DNA of 64,000 nucleotides from contig NW_004955446.1 in assembly GCF_000276665.1 (NCBI RefSeq), positions 7,253,835 to 7,317,834 of the forward strand, given 5' to 3'. The DNA is from Chinchilla lanigera (taxonomy: Eukaryota; Chordata; Mammalia; Rodentia; Chinchillidae). Positions 1 to 11,552 of this stretch are shown piece after piece. Both the position numbers and the translations under genes were made by a program. The notes under the pieces are model-generated. The model searched no databases. It saw nothing but the letters and a program-made list of their open reading frames with translations, and was not told where the DNA came from. How positions within the stretch are numbered: position 1 is the stretch's first letter; every line of letters begins with the position of its first letter.

Positions 1-1029
1 AGTCTAAGCAAGCACTCACTCTCTAAGCTGCACCTTTACCCTTATTATTAGCAGAGAGGGAGAGTTGCTGGAAGATATATCAGCACAAGTAATGTTGGTT
101 GCTCAAGAGAAATCATACCCATTATTATATGGTCATAGATGTAAAGCGATATTTAAGTGTTTTTGAAGTCCTGAGATGCAAAGTAATTGAAAAGAACCAT
201 TGTTAGGACTGAGTAGTCATAGCATCTTTTATATAATATCGGGGCATGCTAGGGTTAATGAACATCTTGGGTTCTCGTTTCTAGGCAGTATTGATAACAA
301 ACCCACACTACAAGCCATACTTACCCTCCCGAGCTCACCTATGGGTTAATACCTTTTCCCCCATAGCCCTCCTGTGCCCCCAGATTCTCACAGCAGCCCT
401 CAGATTGGGGAAATAGCCAGGATGACTCGATGAGAAAAACAAGGAGGCCCCAAGAGCAGAAAGACAAGTGGTCCCCGGGAGCAGGCCTAGGCTCCGGCCT
501 GGGCTCCTTTTAGTTCGGCTGGCTGTCGGCGGTTAGCACAAATCCACCAGCCACTAAAACACATTGATTTCATTTACAGGTTAGGCTAGTTTTGAGAGTC
601 TTGTTTGAACATTCTGTTTTGGATTTTTATTTCCAGTTTTTCTAGTTGGGTAAGAATGAGGTAGATAAGTTGGATCCAAGGTGAGATTTCTCACCTCCCC
701 TACTCTGACTACAAAGGCTTCAGTTCCCTGCAGGTGGGATTTAAAAGGGAAATAGGAGAGAGTAAGCTTAGAAGAGCCAGGTGAGCAATGGCGCCAAATC
801 CTGGCTTTTGCATAAAACAGACAGGAGGCTTCATGCAAAGGGAGTGGGAGGGCCGGACAGTCTCTTTTTTCACTTTTCCTTCCAGAAAAATAATGTTTCT
901 CTCTTTGATAATTCACTACTGCTTCATGCAATTAAGTAGTACAGAGAAGGCAGAGGTTTCTGCAATCTCAACACACCACCTCTGTCTAGGGCACAGCCAT
1001 ACTGACAGTTCAGGTAGATCTTTCCAGGC
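1..1029. other. Unique or unassigned sequence
   Basis: No recognisable repeat, RNA gene or exon. Two overlapping open frames of about 95-116 codons on opposite strands (581-1075) show no domain and look like chance frames. Confidence 0.5.
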
Positions 1030-1207
1030 TTGTTTTGTTTTTCTGTTTGTTTTTTTCCGAGGTCTGTGGGATTGAACCCAAGGACACTCACTGCTGAGCT
1101 ACAACACCAGCGATTTTCCTGCCTCCAGATTGCCCTGGAACCTGTGATCTTCCTGCCTCAGCCTCCCTAGTAGCTGAGATTGCAAGTATGCACTACTGTA
1201 TCAGCCG
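1030..1207 (-). repeat. B1-dID dimeric SINE
   Basis: On the plus strand a T-rich tail is followed by an ID-like antisense part ('gggattgaacccaaggacac') and then a B1 antisense part ('cctgcctcagcctccctagt'). On the minus strand this reads B1, then ID, then A-tail, which is the B1-dID order. Strongly diverged. Confidence 0.75.
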
Positions 1208-1384
1208 CTTCCAGTACTACAAACACTGCGTTGGTCTGCATCTCTATTTCTATATAAACAGAATCATCTGCGTAATGGAATGTCATTCTTTACCAGTTCT
1301 TTGTCATTTTGTACAGCAGATTTTCTTTCATGTAAAACCATGAAGAAGTAACCTATCTTTAAAAAAAAAAAGGTCTTGTTTTAA

Positions 1385-1522
1385 CCTGAACACGGTGCTA
1401 TATATGCACAATCGCAGCTACTGCAGAGGCCAAGTACAGCAAATTCAACCCTATCTCAAAGTAAAAAATAAAAACAGCTGGGGATGTGGAGCACTTGGTT
1501 CGATTCTCAGTACCAAAACAAA
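1385..1522 (+). repeat. B1-dID dimeric SINE, degraded
   Basis: A B1-like part ends in 'ccctatctcaaag' and an A-rich linker, followed by an ID part with 'agctggggatgtgg' and 'ttcgattctcagtacc'. Deletions remove much of each arm. Confidence 0.65.
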
Positions 1523-1554
1523 TCATGTTTTAAAATGAAAGCGATTTTTTTTGT

Positions 1555-1965
1555 TCAGCATCACATCATACAGAAAGGTATAAAAGGAAAAGTAAAAATT
1601 TCCATCTTTTACCACTATTTTTTTCTCCAAAAGTGACCACTGCTATAACAGTTTCTCAGATATCCATCTAGAAAACATGATTCTTAATATCTCTATGTGT
1701 GTGTGCGTGTACATAAGTTTTACTCTGCTCTGTACCTCACTTTGTGTAATGCATCTTGAGACTTTAAGGAATCCCTACTTAGAGATAGACATCATTCTTT
1801 TAAATAGAAATGTCAAATTCTTTTACATGACTACACCATTATTTAATTCATCTTTTCTCTATTAATGGATGTTTAAATTATTTTAAAATTTTGTGCTAGA
1901 ACAATTCTAGAGTCAATATCCATTCATATATATGTATCTCCAAGTTAGGGTAAAACATTAATGTT
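1555..1965 (-). mobile_element. Old L1M LINE 3' fragment
   Basis: The plus strand reads like the antisense of an ancient L1M tail: 'aggtataaaaggaaaagt', a block resembling 'tggatgtttaaattatttt', then a diverged equivalent of the 'aatgctgcaatgaatatcc' motif. No coding capacity. Family level only; the match is from memory. Confidence 0.55.
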
Positions 1966-2171
1966 TATTTCTCCACATTTTCCTCAGTCCTGGGCTACGC
2001 ATTTGACTCACTTATCTTTTCACATAAATCTTTGCTGATTTGACAGGTGACACCTTGCTTATCCTTCATTTATTTAATTATTAAGGAATCTATTTTATAT
2101 GATTTGTTGCCCTGAATTGCCTGTTCATGACTTTGACCTGGGTGTGCATTGGAATGTTTATCTTTTTTATT

Positions 2172-2281
2172 GATTTGTTTTTGTTTTTGTTTTTTGTTTT
2201 TTCTTCCAGTACCAGGAATCCAACTCATGACCTTGCACTTGCCAGGCAGGCACTTTTGTCACTGAGCTAAATTCCAGACCC
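2172..2281 (-). repeat. ID-type SINE with target-site duplication
   Basis: T-rich tail, then antisense ID ('ccagtaccaggaatccaact' and 'cttgccaggcaggcac'). Flanked by the 10-bp duplication 'cttttttatt' at 2162-2171 and 2282-2291. Confidence 0.85.
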
Positions 2282-2459
2282 CTTTTTTATTGGTTTATAA
2301 GAAAAAGATTGCATTCTTATGTGGAAACTCCGAACCTGAGTGATGGCTCTGAGAATAGTTTTAAAAGCATTTTTCCTGTGTTTTCATATTCTATAATAAA
2401 CTCCACAGGGACCAAGCTAAAGTTTATATTTGTCAAAGCAAATTTTCTTAGTGAAAATA

Positions 2460-2699
2460 CAGTTGTCCTCTGTTATCCTTGATTTTATCTTCCAGTTTCA
2501 GTTAACTTTGGTTCAGTGGAGGTCTGACAATATTAAATAGAAAATTGCAGAAATAATTTACAAAGTCCAAATTGCATGCCATTCTAAGTGGTGTAGTGAA
2601 ACATCACACCGTCCAAAATCTTGCCTAAGAAGTGAACCATCCCTTCATCCAGTGTATCTACCCTATATTGATACCCTCTTGTTAGTCATCGAGCAGCTG
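2460..2699 (+). mobile_element. Tigger-family DNA transposon, left part
   Basis: Starts right after a TA dinucleotide (2458-2459) with 'cagttgtcctctgttatcc', the end type of pogo/Tigger elements, and runs through Tigger 5' non-coding sequence. It is interrupted at about 2700 by an LTR and resumes at about 3164. Non-autonomous and decayed. Confidence 0.7.
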
Positions 2700-3163
2700 T
2701 GTTAGACAGCTTTGGCTCTCTATGCTAAATACCTGAGAGAAACAACTTAAAACAAATAAATATTTCTTTTGGCTCTCCGTTTCTGAGGTTTCAGACCATG
2801 ATCACATGGCCCTGTCATTTTCTAGGCCTGTGAAGTAGAATATCATGCCGGGGAGCATGCAGTAGAGTGAATCTGCTCGCTTCATTTTGGCCAGGAAGGA
2901 CAGGGGAGGGGCCAGGAACAGAAGACATTGTGCATCACCCACCCCATGGCATGTGTCCTCCAAACAGGCCCCAGCTCCTAAAGTTTCCACCACCTCCTAA
3001 CAGCCCACTAAGCTGTGATCTATAAGTGGATAAACCCATGTATGAAGCCAGAGTCTTCGTGATTCAATCGCTTACCAAAGGCCCCATCTCTGAACACCCT
3101 GTGCTGCGGACCCAACCTCCAGCACATGAGATTCTGGGGACCCTTAAGATTCCAACTGTAACA
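2700..3163 (-). mobile_element. MaLR-like solo LTR nested in Tigger
   Basis: Bounded by 'tgttagac' and 'ctgtaaca' (TG...CA ends). The content resembles the antisense of an ERVL-MaLR LTR. The Tigger sequence is continuous across it, so it is a later insertion. A target duplication is ambiguous ('cagc' on both sides). No viral genes present. Confidence 0.6.
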
Positions 3164-3541
3164 GCCCTTTCAGTCATCAGAACCACTGTCATGACGTGGT
3201 AGTACTGGTGGTCCAGTGACCCTTACTTTATTCAGTAATGGCCCAAAGTGCAAGTGTGGGGGGAAAGTTGGTGATTTGAATGTGCCAAAGAGCAGCTGTA
3301 AAGTGCGCCCTTTAAAGAAAAAGGCAAAGGTTTTCAGCTTCGTCAGAAAAAGTTATATGCTGCTGGGTAAAATCTTCAGTAAGTTCTTACTAATGTCTTA
3401 GTGTTTCTAGTTTATGAACTTTATCACAGGCATGTGGGCATAGGAAAGAACATAGCATATATGGTTGCTACTATCTGTGAATTTCAGGCATCCACCGGGC
3501 ACCTTAGAACATATCCTCCTTGGCTAAGGGGGACGGTACTG
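3164..3541 (+). mobile_element. Tigger-family DNA transposon, right part
   Basis: Continuation of the element begun at 2460. It holds the transposase start, then jumps by internal deletion to the 3' end ('tccaccgggcaccttagaac', 'ctaagggggacggtactg') followed by TA at 3542-3543. The whole Tigger, without the LTR, is about 620 bp, so most of the transposase gene is gone. Confidence 0.7.
3238..3400 (+). pseudogene. Tigger transposase N-terminal relic
   Basis: Tigger transposases are DDE enzymes that start with a CENP-B-like helix-turn-helix DNA-binding domain. An ATG at 3238 opens a frame readable for about 54 codons that keeps the expected pattern: a basic start (GPKCKCG), 'VPKSSCKV', then 'PLKKKAKVFSFVRK'. 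The initial Met-Ala-Pro-Lys pattern is shifted by small indels. The frame stops at 3400 in what would be the DNA-binding domain. The catalytic core is absent because the sequence jumps to the transposon 3' end. A dead fragment; the assignment rests on recalled family resemblance. Confidence 0.6.
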
Positions 3542-3543
3542 TA

Positions 3544-4180
3544 AATCACATAAAAGGTGGAAAAATGATAGATGTGGGAGAAAAGAACAGCTAGTTTTCC
3601 AATGCCTCTTGCCATCCAAGGAACACTTTCAGGGAGATGGTAAATGTACCAAGAAAATCAATTGTATCCACTTAACACCCAGCCCTTATAAGCAACTCTT
3701 AACTATCTTCCTAGCACATATAAGTAAAAGTAATAAAAACTGCATCTTTTACATGTCAGACTTTCACTCACTGGGTCTGATTCCTCCTTAGCCAAATTAC
3801 TGTCGCTTTCTCATAGTGCTTAAAAACAAGCCCGTTTCCAGAGCCAGTGACATCACAACGATCACAACTGCATTCGTCTTCTCCCCGAGACATTTTCCTA
3901 CTGGATGAGTAGCCTCCTTGTTTAAATATGGAATTTACTGATCATAAAATGGATTTCATCCAGACACAAAACACGAAAAAATGAACTCATGGGAAATGAC
4001 CCTTGAAATCCACACCATCCTCAAGCTGAAAAGGATTTTCTATTTCATCAACTTTAGATGGGCCACAGTAATAAAATATAAAGCACCGCACAAGGACTCA
4101 AACATCAGGAGGAACATATCTCACAGTTCCTCCCACGTCTTGTTTTCTTAACCTAACTCATTCTCAGAGTTAACAACCCT
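3544..4180. other. Unassigned sequence
   Basis: No repeat family or gene recognised; AT-rich with short chance frames. Confidence 0.4.
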
Positions 4181-4181
4181 C

Positions 4182-4368
4182 AGCTGGGTGTAGTGGCACA
4201 GGCCTCTAACCCCAGTTGCCCAGAAGGCTGAGGCAAGAGGATCTCAAGTTAGAGCCTAGCCTGAGCAATTTAGTGAGACCCTGTCTCAAAATAAAAAATA
4301 GAACAAGGGCAGGAGATGGCAGTGAAGGTCCTGGGTTTAATCTCTAATGCAAACAAACAAAAAAGCAA
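4182..4368 (+). repeat. B1-dID dimeric SINE
   Basis: B1 arm ('agctgggtgtagtggcacag' ... 'gagaccctgtctcaaaat'), then a reduced ID arm ('aggtcctgggtttaatctct') and an A-rich tail. Complete dimer order, moderately diverged. Confidence 0.85.
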
Positions 4369-5044
4369 ACTAGCACAGCCTCTTTGGTTGGCCTCTCCCA
4401 CAGAATTGCACCCTGTCTGCTGAGCTGAGGGTGCCTTCTCTCCCGGTGTGCAGGACACTATGATCGCCTCCTCTGCTCACTTACAGTGTGATGTTGGTGC
4501 TTTAGGGGCAGTGTCTTCTCCAGAATTTGACTGCTGGTTCCATAGTGCACGCCGTGCTCATCATGCACCCGCCAGTGCTCACAGCCCTTGGCCCTTCATG
4601 GCTCTCAGTGAGTACCTGTCTTGTGTTTCTGTTAAATATTTTGAACTATGTGGAGAATCATTTTGTCTGCATGTTTGCTCACTTGTAGCAAACATGGCTG
4701 GCTGCCTACCTAACTGTCACCAACGCCCCTGCCCCTCCACCCTCCCCTGTGGACTCTTGCCTTTGTCTGAAGGTCAAGTGTTCAGGAGGTGACTTCCCTT
4801 GCCACAAGGGCAGGACATGACGTGTAAATGGTCCAGAAGCCTTGGCGGTCACTCCCCTGGTTGGGCGCAAGTCCAGCCAATGAGGCCTGAGGGAAAGCTG
4901 TCAGGGTGGCTTCAGCAGAGGCTTTTCTTATAGGACAGAGAGACCCATGGGAAGAGATTGTCAACACTGTATCATACGGGATGTCCAGCGCTTGCAGATA
5001 TCTCACAAGATGAGTGGGGACCTGCTAAAGAGCACATGGAGGTG

Positions 5045-5128
5045 TCTTGGGGTTTGGTTTTTGCAGTGCTGGGAACTGAGCCCAGGGCTTTGCGCATGCC
5101 AGGCTCAGTCTACCCCTGAGCGACACGT
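5045..5128 (-). repeat. ID-type SINE
   Basis: Antisense ID: 'agtgctgggaactgagccca', 'gcgcatgccaggctcagtct', 'cccctgagcgacac'. Moderately diverged. Confidence 0.75.
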
Positions 5129-6236
5129 CGGACCCTGCAGAGAGCCCGGTGATTCCACCTGGCTGAAACCAACTGCCTGCGACTGTGAGAGAAGAGCCCT
5201 CCACTGCACCCTGACATCATTTATTTATTAACAACATTTACTAAGGACGTCAGCACACTGTCCCTAACACAGAACATGGGGAAAAAGCAGAAGGGAGTCA
5301 AGGATTCACTACTGAGGGAAACTGAGTCAAAATAGAAAGAAGTAATCAGAGGTTTAACTGAGTGTGTAGAGAGACCTATGGTGAACTCCATTCCTGTTCG
5401 CAAGTTCATGGGAGCTTTGAAAGATGCCACAGTTACTTCTCCTGACTTCTGAAGACCTAAGTGAGAAAAGAGATGGAATTAAAGTAGGAAGAAATGTGGC
5501 TGGACTTAAAGGGGAACTGGCCTGAGGGTGAGAGTCTGTCCTTTGGAAAGAACAGGAATGGGCAAGCATGAGTCTTTGAAAGAGTTTATTATTCACTTAC
5601 TGAAATGCAGTGGGAATAAACAAATGACTACTTGAAGTTTTCAGTTGTATGCTAAACTGGGAAAGGGAAACTGCGGAATTTAGATGGGGAATCAGCCACA
5701 GACCTCCCAAAGTACTCATTAGGCCGTAAGTCTGATTTTTCTAAAGCTGGAAATACCTGTTTCTGTACTATCAGGCCACAGTGTCAGCCTGCCATCCAGC
5801 TTATAATTTACATTGAACACACATGACTTTATCGGAGCTTTGTGATTAGGCAAATGCCCAGAACAAGGGCAATAAATGAAAAATGCAGCCTCAGGGGTGG
5901 TGGCTGATTATTTTCAGGGTGCTTATTAGTAGGACCAATGCTTATCTGAATCCACTTTTCCATGGAAGAATGTGAAAATGAGTGTTAGATTTGGTCAGTC
6001 CTTCTGTCTGTGCCAAAATTCTACAAGGTACCCGCCATGCAGTTTAGCAGGCATCTTCATATGGACTTATCTGCCTGGGGCCTCCAGTTCCTGGGCCCAA
6101 GACTCGGACTAAAGAAAGTACTCAAACAAATGGTATTACAGGTTGATTTGCTAGCTGTGAAATAAGGAGCCGGATCATAAATAACCTGAGATAATAACTG
6201 CTTCTCTCAAACCAATTCTATTTAAAAGCTATTGTT
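5129..6236. other. Mostly unique sequence
   Basis: No repeat recognised. The part from about 5690 to 6050 has balanced base composition and no SINE debris and might be non-coding regulatory DNA, but nothing in it proves this. Confidence 0.35.
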
Positions 6237-6321
6237 GGGGCTGGGGATTTAGCTCAGCGGCAAAAGCGCCTGCCTGGCAAGTGCAAGGTCGTGAGTTCGG
6301 TTCCCGGTACCGAAGAAAAAA
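6237..6321 (+). repeat. Young ID SINE with 13-bp target duplication
   Basis: Full-length tRNA-derived ID: 'ggggctggggatttagctca', 'cggcaaaagcgcctgcctgg', 'gtcgtgagttcggttcccgg', then an A-tail. An A-box-like 'tagctcagcgg' and B-box-like 'gagttcggttc' are visible. The exact duplication 'aaaagctattgtt' flanks it (6224-6236 and 6322-6334). Near-identical in the readable parts to the copies at 21145 and 62274, so recently mobile. Confidence 0.95.
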
Positions 6322-6498
6322 AAAAGCTATTGTTAGCTAGTCTTTGCATAACCTCCAAAACTAATGTAAATGCAGTAAAGGAATACTAAAATTGTTGTAA
6401 AAGGTCCATTCTTGCTGATTTGATCATGCATGCACCACTTCATTTTGCTGAGATTGTAACTCCAGATTTCTTTTATTCCTAAAATTTATAAAACAGGA

Positions 6499-6695
6499 TT
6501 TTTTTATTTTTTGGTAGCACTGGGAATTGAGACCAGGGATTCTCTACCATGGAGCTACATCTGCAGCCCTTTTCATTTTTGATATTTACATAAAATCTTG
6601 CTAAGTTGCCCAGGCCGGACTTGAACTTGCCATACTCTTCCCTCAGCTTTCTGATTAGCTGGAATTTCAGGCATGTGCCCCTACGCCTAACTGTA
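6499..6695 (-). repeat. B1-dID dimeric SINE
   Basis: T-tail, antisense ID ('ggtagcactgggaattgaga'), linker, then antisense B1 ('gttgcccaggccggacttga'). Confidence 0.8.
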
Positions 6696-7739
6696 GAACA
6701 AGATTCTGCGCATGGATTTGCAGCATTCTTTCACAAATCAGCATATCCCTCTTCAGGTCATAATAGGCTTCTGTTGAAACAACAGGAGTAGACACAGATG
6801 CTGGCAGCTGAGATGCCTCCCAACTCCCTGCTCCTCTCCAAAGATTCTCCAGCTCTTCTCCTTTCTTCTTTCACCTCAGTAAAGAAGTCTCTGCTGCAGA
6901 AGGCATGCGCACCCTGCCTGGGAGGCCAGAAAACATCCCTGTGTTTGGAAAGATTTTCATGACATCAGAGGAGTCACACAGGTGCTGGAGGAGCTTATCC
7001 AGGGCTGCTGTGGTCTTTCCTTCCCTTCCCACCTCCCCTGCTGTCTGCCAATACTTGCAGTGTTGAAGGAAGTCTGTGAACTGAATTAATGCCAACCAGG
7101 TTGTGCTGTTTGGGTCCTGGCTTTTTCCCTCCAGCCCATGAAGTCAAAGCATGGAACAGTCTGTTAAACAGGATGCTGGTATTGATACATCACTCATTGT
7201 CATTAGAAAAAAGCAAATATCCCTGTATGCAGCAAAAGGGACTTCTAAATGTCTGTACTCAGAATACAGCAAGAGATAGCATTTGCCATCTGCACCTGAG
7301 TCATTTCTTTTAAAAGGATTTAGGACCCATCAGAATCGATGCAGAGCTGCAGGCACTCCTTCTGGGGTGCACAGGAGCCTGATACCTGTTCCTGGAGCAG
7401 TGTCCTAAGGAACACAAGCCTCGCCAGACACCGCGAAGGTTAACAAGATAACATCTAGACCGCAAGTGCTGAGCGAGCTATTACCAGGTTGCAATTACCC
7501 AGATGCTGGAGCCAGCTTTGTCCAGCTTCTTCAAGCCCACACGTCTGTCTCTGAAAGTGAAAGGACAGCAGGTGAGCAAGCCAAACACACCACATCCATA
7601 GGCACTGCTTTCCAGACTGCTTTTCAGCAGTGTTGGGAGCCGCGAACAGGGGAGAGACAGCCGGTCTATGGGGCTGCGATGCAACTGTTTGAGCTCCTGG
7701 GTTTAGAACGAGGCTCTGCCATGGATCTACAGTCTCCTC
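6696..7739. other. Mostly unique sequence
   Basis: Balanced composition. Opposing frames of about 97-106 codons at 7455-7786 overlap each other and have no recognisable domain. I do not call a gene. Confidence 0.4.
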
Positions 7740-7920
7740 GGACAACAAGCAACCACACAGCCTCAGAGGGCCCCCTCACTAGCTGAGTGACCTTTGATGA
7801 AGGCTCCACGTCCCCAAGCTTCCATCTCTTGCCAGGAAAATGGAGCTGATAACCCCTACCTATCTCACACAGTTCTAACGCTCTGAGGCAAAAGTGCTTT
7901 GGAAATTGTTTCTATTAAAG
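7740..7920 (+). repeat. MIR-like ancient SINE
   Basis: Core-SINE layout: 'ctgagtgacctttgatgaag', then the equivalent of 'cctcatctgtaaaatgg' ('ccaggaaaatggagctgata'), 'acctatctcacacagttcta' and 'aaagtgctttggaaattg'. Confidence 0.6.
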
Positions 7921-9480
7921 TGAGCTATTTGATGCTACTCTATATTCTCTTGCCTCTTATCTGACCATAACTGATGTTAAAAATATAAAAGGCTCTGATT
8001 CTACCTGCACACTACCAACTGTGGTCCATGGCAAAGTCTAGCGGAGTTTGCATGAGTTTGAATTATGGATTAAGAGTGTCGAAGAAAGATGTGGTGACTG
8101 GCTCTGCTTTTAAAGACCGGCTTATCCACGGCTCCGTGCTACAGCGTGTGGATCCACGAAGCCACACTATTATATAGAAACAGTATTAGCTTTTATTTAT
8201 GTAGCACTTGGAATTTTAAAATAACCTCCATATCTCTTATCCCATGCTACCATTTAGTGACTTCGTCTTGGTCTCTGTCACTCCCAGATCAGTCTTCTGG
8301 GATTTGTGCTTTCCTCTTTCTGTTTTCCGGCCCCTGGAAGAAGCAGAGGCCCTCTTTGGCCTCAGGAGAGCTGCTGGACCAGCCTCTGTCACAGCAGCCG
8401 TGGAAGAAATGAAGACAGTCTTGAGTCGCCAAGCAGGTCGGGGGGAGCAGACACAGACCATCCCACTCACAAGGAGGCGAGTGTCTCTCTGTGACCTCGG
8501 CCAGTGCGCAGATTCAGGAGATTCTCACTTTCCCAGAACCCTTGTCACGGCTCACTGACAAACCAGCCCCTCAATAATCTTATTGTATGCTTTCAGAATA
8601 ATTCTCCGTAATGCCTCAAGAATGTCTGCACTGCTCTGTGAACTTGCTGGTTTGCATAGTTCTCAGCTTATTAGTGGGAACTCAGACGGACAAGGCCCAT
8701 GACCTTGCTTTCCCGCAGACCTCCAGGCCGGGCACAAGGGCAGTCCATCCCGCAGGCGAACTTGCAGCGGCCTCCTGTCTCGCTCGGATTCTCCCTGGCA
8801 CCGATGCCAGCCTCTTTCTTCCTGTAGCCAGTGTGAAGAAAGAAATAGGTTTGCTCTGAGCATAGATTTCACGTTAGAGAATGCCTTGAGCTTCTGGTTC
8901 TGAATTTTCATGGAGCAAAATTCTCCATGAAAAAAAAAAGAAGGCAAGTGTGGGGACGGTGCTGCTTTCCATGACCCATGTGCCCAACCTCAGAGCCCCT
9001 GGGAAGGGAGCTCAGGGCTTCGGGCTTCGGGATGGCTACTCACACCCCGCTGTTGTGCGGCTTGTCATTCATAAATCCCCGGGATATCACAGGCCCTGGC
9101 ATAGGCTGTGTGACCTGGCCTAATCCTTCCATGGAGATGCAAGGGTGGGTGGAAGCTAAACCTTCATTACAAATGAGATCTGAAACTGGAAAATGAAGGT
9201 GTTCAAATTGCTTTGAAAGGACGTATTGAAAAGTGTTTTCCAGTGTTTGGAAATGTACATTCAGGAGACACTGTTATCTTATTGCGCAGCTAATTACACA
9301 GACGCAGAGAGAGGATAAATATCAAACTTTATGGCCAGAGGACCAAGTCCTTCCCCACTCCTTTGCATAGCTCTGGCAGTGTGGAGTGTGACATACTATG
9401 ATCACGTATAGCTCTATGAGTTCCAGGCACCCAGCAAACGATGCCACACTGGAAAATAAAGTTTAAAATAACTCCTGATT
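7921..9480. other. Unique sequence
   Basis: No interspersed repeat recognised. Several short overlapping frames on both strands (8236-8950) lack domains. Confidence 0.4.
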
Positions 9481-10416
9481 TTTGGCTTATGTCGCCCAGT
9501 CATTTATAATTTATTCATTTTTTTAAAGAGATCTTTTCTGATTACTGTTGAGGTTGAGTCCGTTCTCTGAAGCTCCTTTCAGACCCATGTACGATCTTAC
9601 AGACGCTGAGCGTGTGGGCTTTCCTTTCAGAGTTTTCCTGTCTATCTATTACATCATTTGAACAATTTCTTCCAGTTTTTGGACTATGCCTCGTCTGCCT
9701 AACCAAGCCACTTGAGTTCTTATTTCAATTGTAACATTTTTTTTTATTTTTAGAACTTGTATTTGTTTTGCAAATTAGGGCGATTATTACTTTTGTTCCT
9801 TTTTCTTTATATAATTTTAATCCATCCCATTAATACTTTTTTGGCCACTGGAATAAACTTCATTTATGTGTGATGAATAATTATATCTAATGTCCTTTTG
9901 GGTGTGATTCTTCTACTGTGTTTCTTGGCCATCCCCCGTGGTGTCTTTACTGCTTGTGCATTTTGTGAGTTTTGACTCTCAGGCCATGTTCTTTGGTGTT
10001 ATTGTGGAAATTTTCTGAGGTCTCATTTAAAGGTATTTCACTGAGAGAAGTTCACATTTATTGAAGTTACTAAAGTTGAAATCAACTTAAAAAATTTTTT
10101 TTTCAGTTTGAGGATTTTTTTGTTGCCACAAATAGTTACAAATTGCAGACCATAAATCCCTGTGCAGATTTGCTTGTGGTTATACATTCTCAGGGACAAG
10201 CTTCACCCTTCCTCCTAGCATAGTGGTCAAGATAAGCAAGTTTCCTTGCTGTTTCTACCTGTAGGTGGCTTCTGTCCAGTTCACCCTTGTCCTGAAGGGT
10301 CGCCCTTCGAAGTCCTAGCGCTTTGTAAGGGGTTCTCCTATTAGACCTCACCTTGGTTTGCCCTGAGCTTGGTCTCATGTCCCCTTCATCCCATACAACC
10401 ATCAAAAGCTAAGATC
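9481..10416. other. AT-rich, possible LINE-derived sequence
   Basis: T-rich on the plus strand from 9480 to 10100 in a style like old LINE 3' regions read antisense, but I could not align it to a specific family. Confidence 0.25.
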
Positions 10417-10417
10417 A

Positions 10418-10568
10418 GCAGGGTGTTGTGGCACATACCTGTAATGCCAGTTCTAGGTAGACTGAGGCAGGAGGATCACCACAATTTCGAGGCCAGCCTG
10501 TTCTATATAGTGAGCTCAAGGCCACCCTGAACTATGCAGAGAGACCCTGTCTAAAAAAAAAAAAAAAA
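10418..10568 (+). repeat. B1 SINE (Alu-like monomer)
   Basis: 'gcagggtgttgtggcacata' ... 'aggcaggaggatcacc' ... 'gagaccctgtctaaaaa', including the internally repeated 'tgagctcaaggccaccctga' segment typical of B1. A-tail of about 16. Confidence 0.9.
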
Positions 10569-10821
10569 CCTAAAACAAACAAACTAATATCAATGCCAGC
10601 AGGGATCTCCACCCATGCCCCCATCAAGGATGCTATGTTCACACACTCTTACCCTTCCAAATTCCTCTTTTCATATTGTTTGCCTCTAATATCTTATACT
10701 CTCCTTTCAACTCAATGATGCATTTTAAAATCATTTTGATACTGGTATTTTATTTAGCATTGTTAGTTGTTTTCAGTGGAGGACTGGTCAGATTACTTAA
10801 TTTGCCACGCTGTAGCAAATA

Positions 10822-10910
10822 GGAGTCTACTGGTTGTGCTGGAGATTGAACTCAGGGACTTGCACACACTGGGCAAGTACTCTATTACTGAGCTACACTC
10901 CCCAACTCGT
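10822..10910 (-). repeat. ID-type SINE
   Basis: Antisense ID: 'gtgctggagattgaactcag', 'ctgggcaagtactctattac', 'tgagctacactcccca'. Confidence 0.8.
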
Positions 10911-10950
10911 TATTATATTTTTTGTATATTTGAAGTATTTCATAATAAAA

Positions 10951-11033
10951 AAGAATAATAATTATATTTCAAGAATAATTTTACTTCAAGAATAATTATA
11001 TTTCAAGAATAATAATTTTTATTTCAAGAAAAA
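10951..11033. repeat. Short AT-rich tandem repeat, 4-5 copies
   Basis: Units of 17-21 bp: 'aagaataataattatatttc', 'aagaataattttacttc', 'aagaataattatatttc', 'aagaataataatttttatttc' with the next one starting. Variable (aat) count inside each unit. Confidence 0.85.
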
Positions 11034-11424
11034 CTCCTGGAAGAAAATAGATACCCTGTCTATTAATGTGTTAAATTAGGATGGTCAGATTATTGGTGAT
11101 TGTTCTTTACCCTAATATTTCTCTATTATACATGGAAAAACTTTAAAGTAGATAATTAATCAAATGAGTTTTTAGGGTCATATTTTAAATAACAGTTCAT
11201 TTCCATGAACAGAACTGCCAAGCAAAGCTTAATTTATTTCAATCAAGTGAATTTAGATTGGGCGTGCGTCTTGCTCCTCAATACCCTAGAAGTGGGTAAT
11301 GCTAAATTCTACTAGTAAATGCAGAAAATATCTATCTGACTTTAAGATACATAAGATGATCTTACCTAAAACTTGCCCTGGAAGAGCTGAGTACATACTT
11401 TCTCCCTAAAAATCAGTGAGTAGG

Positions 11425-11512
11425 GGCTTGCGGATGCAGCATAGACAAGACCTTGGATTCAGTCTCCACGAATGCAAAAGCAAAGCAACAAAACCCCAGT
11501 GATATTTCCAGT
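11425..11512 (+). repeat. ID-type SINE, degraded
   Basis: 'aggggcttgcggatgcagca' then 'gaccttggattcagtctcca' and an A-rich tail. Confidence 0.55.
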
Positions 11513-11552
11513 AAAAACATCTGAGGAAAATTAAACTTTAATATTTGTTCAT

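Noticed and set aside
6237..6321. tRNA gene
   Set aside because: tRNA-like boxes are present but no cloverleaf acceptor pairing is evident, and an A-tail with target duplication shows a SINE.
7455..7786. Overlapping frames of 97 and 106 codons on opposite strands
   Set aside because: Mirror frames of similar length without domains are typical of chance; the 3' part overlaps a MIR-like SINE.
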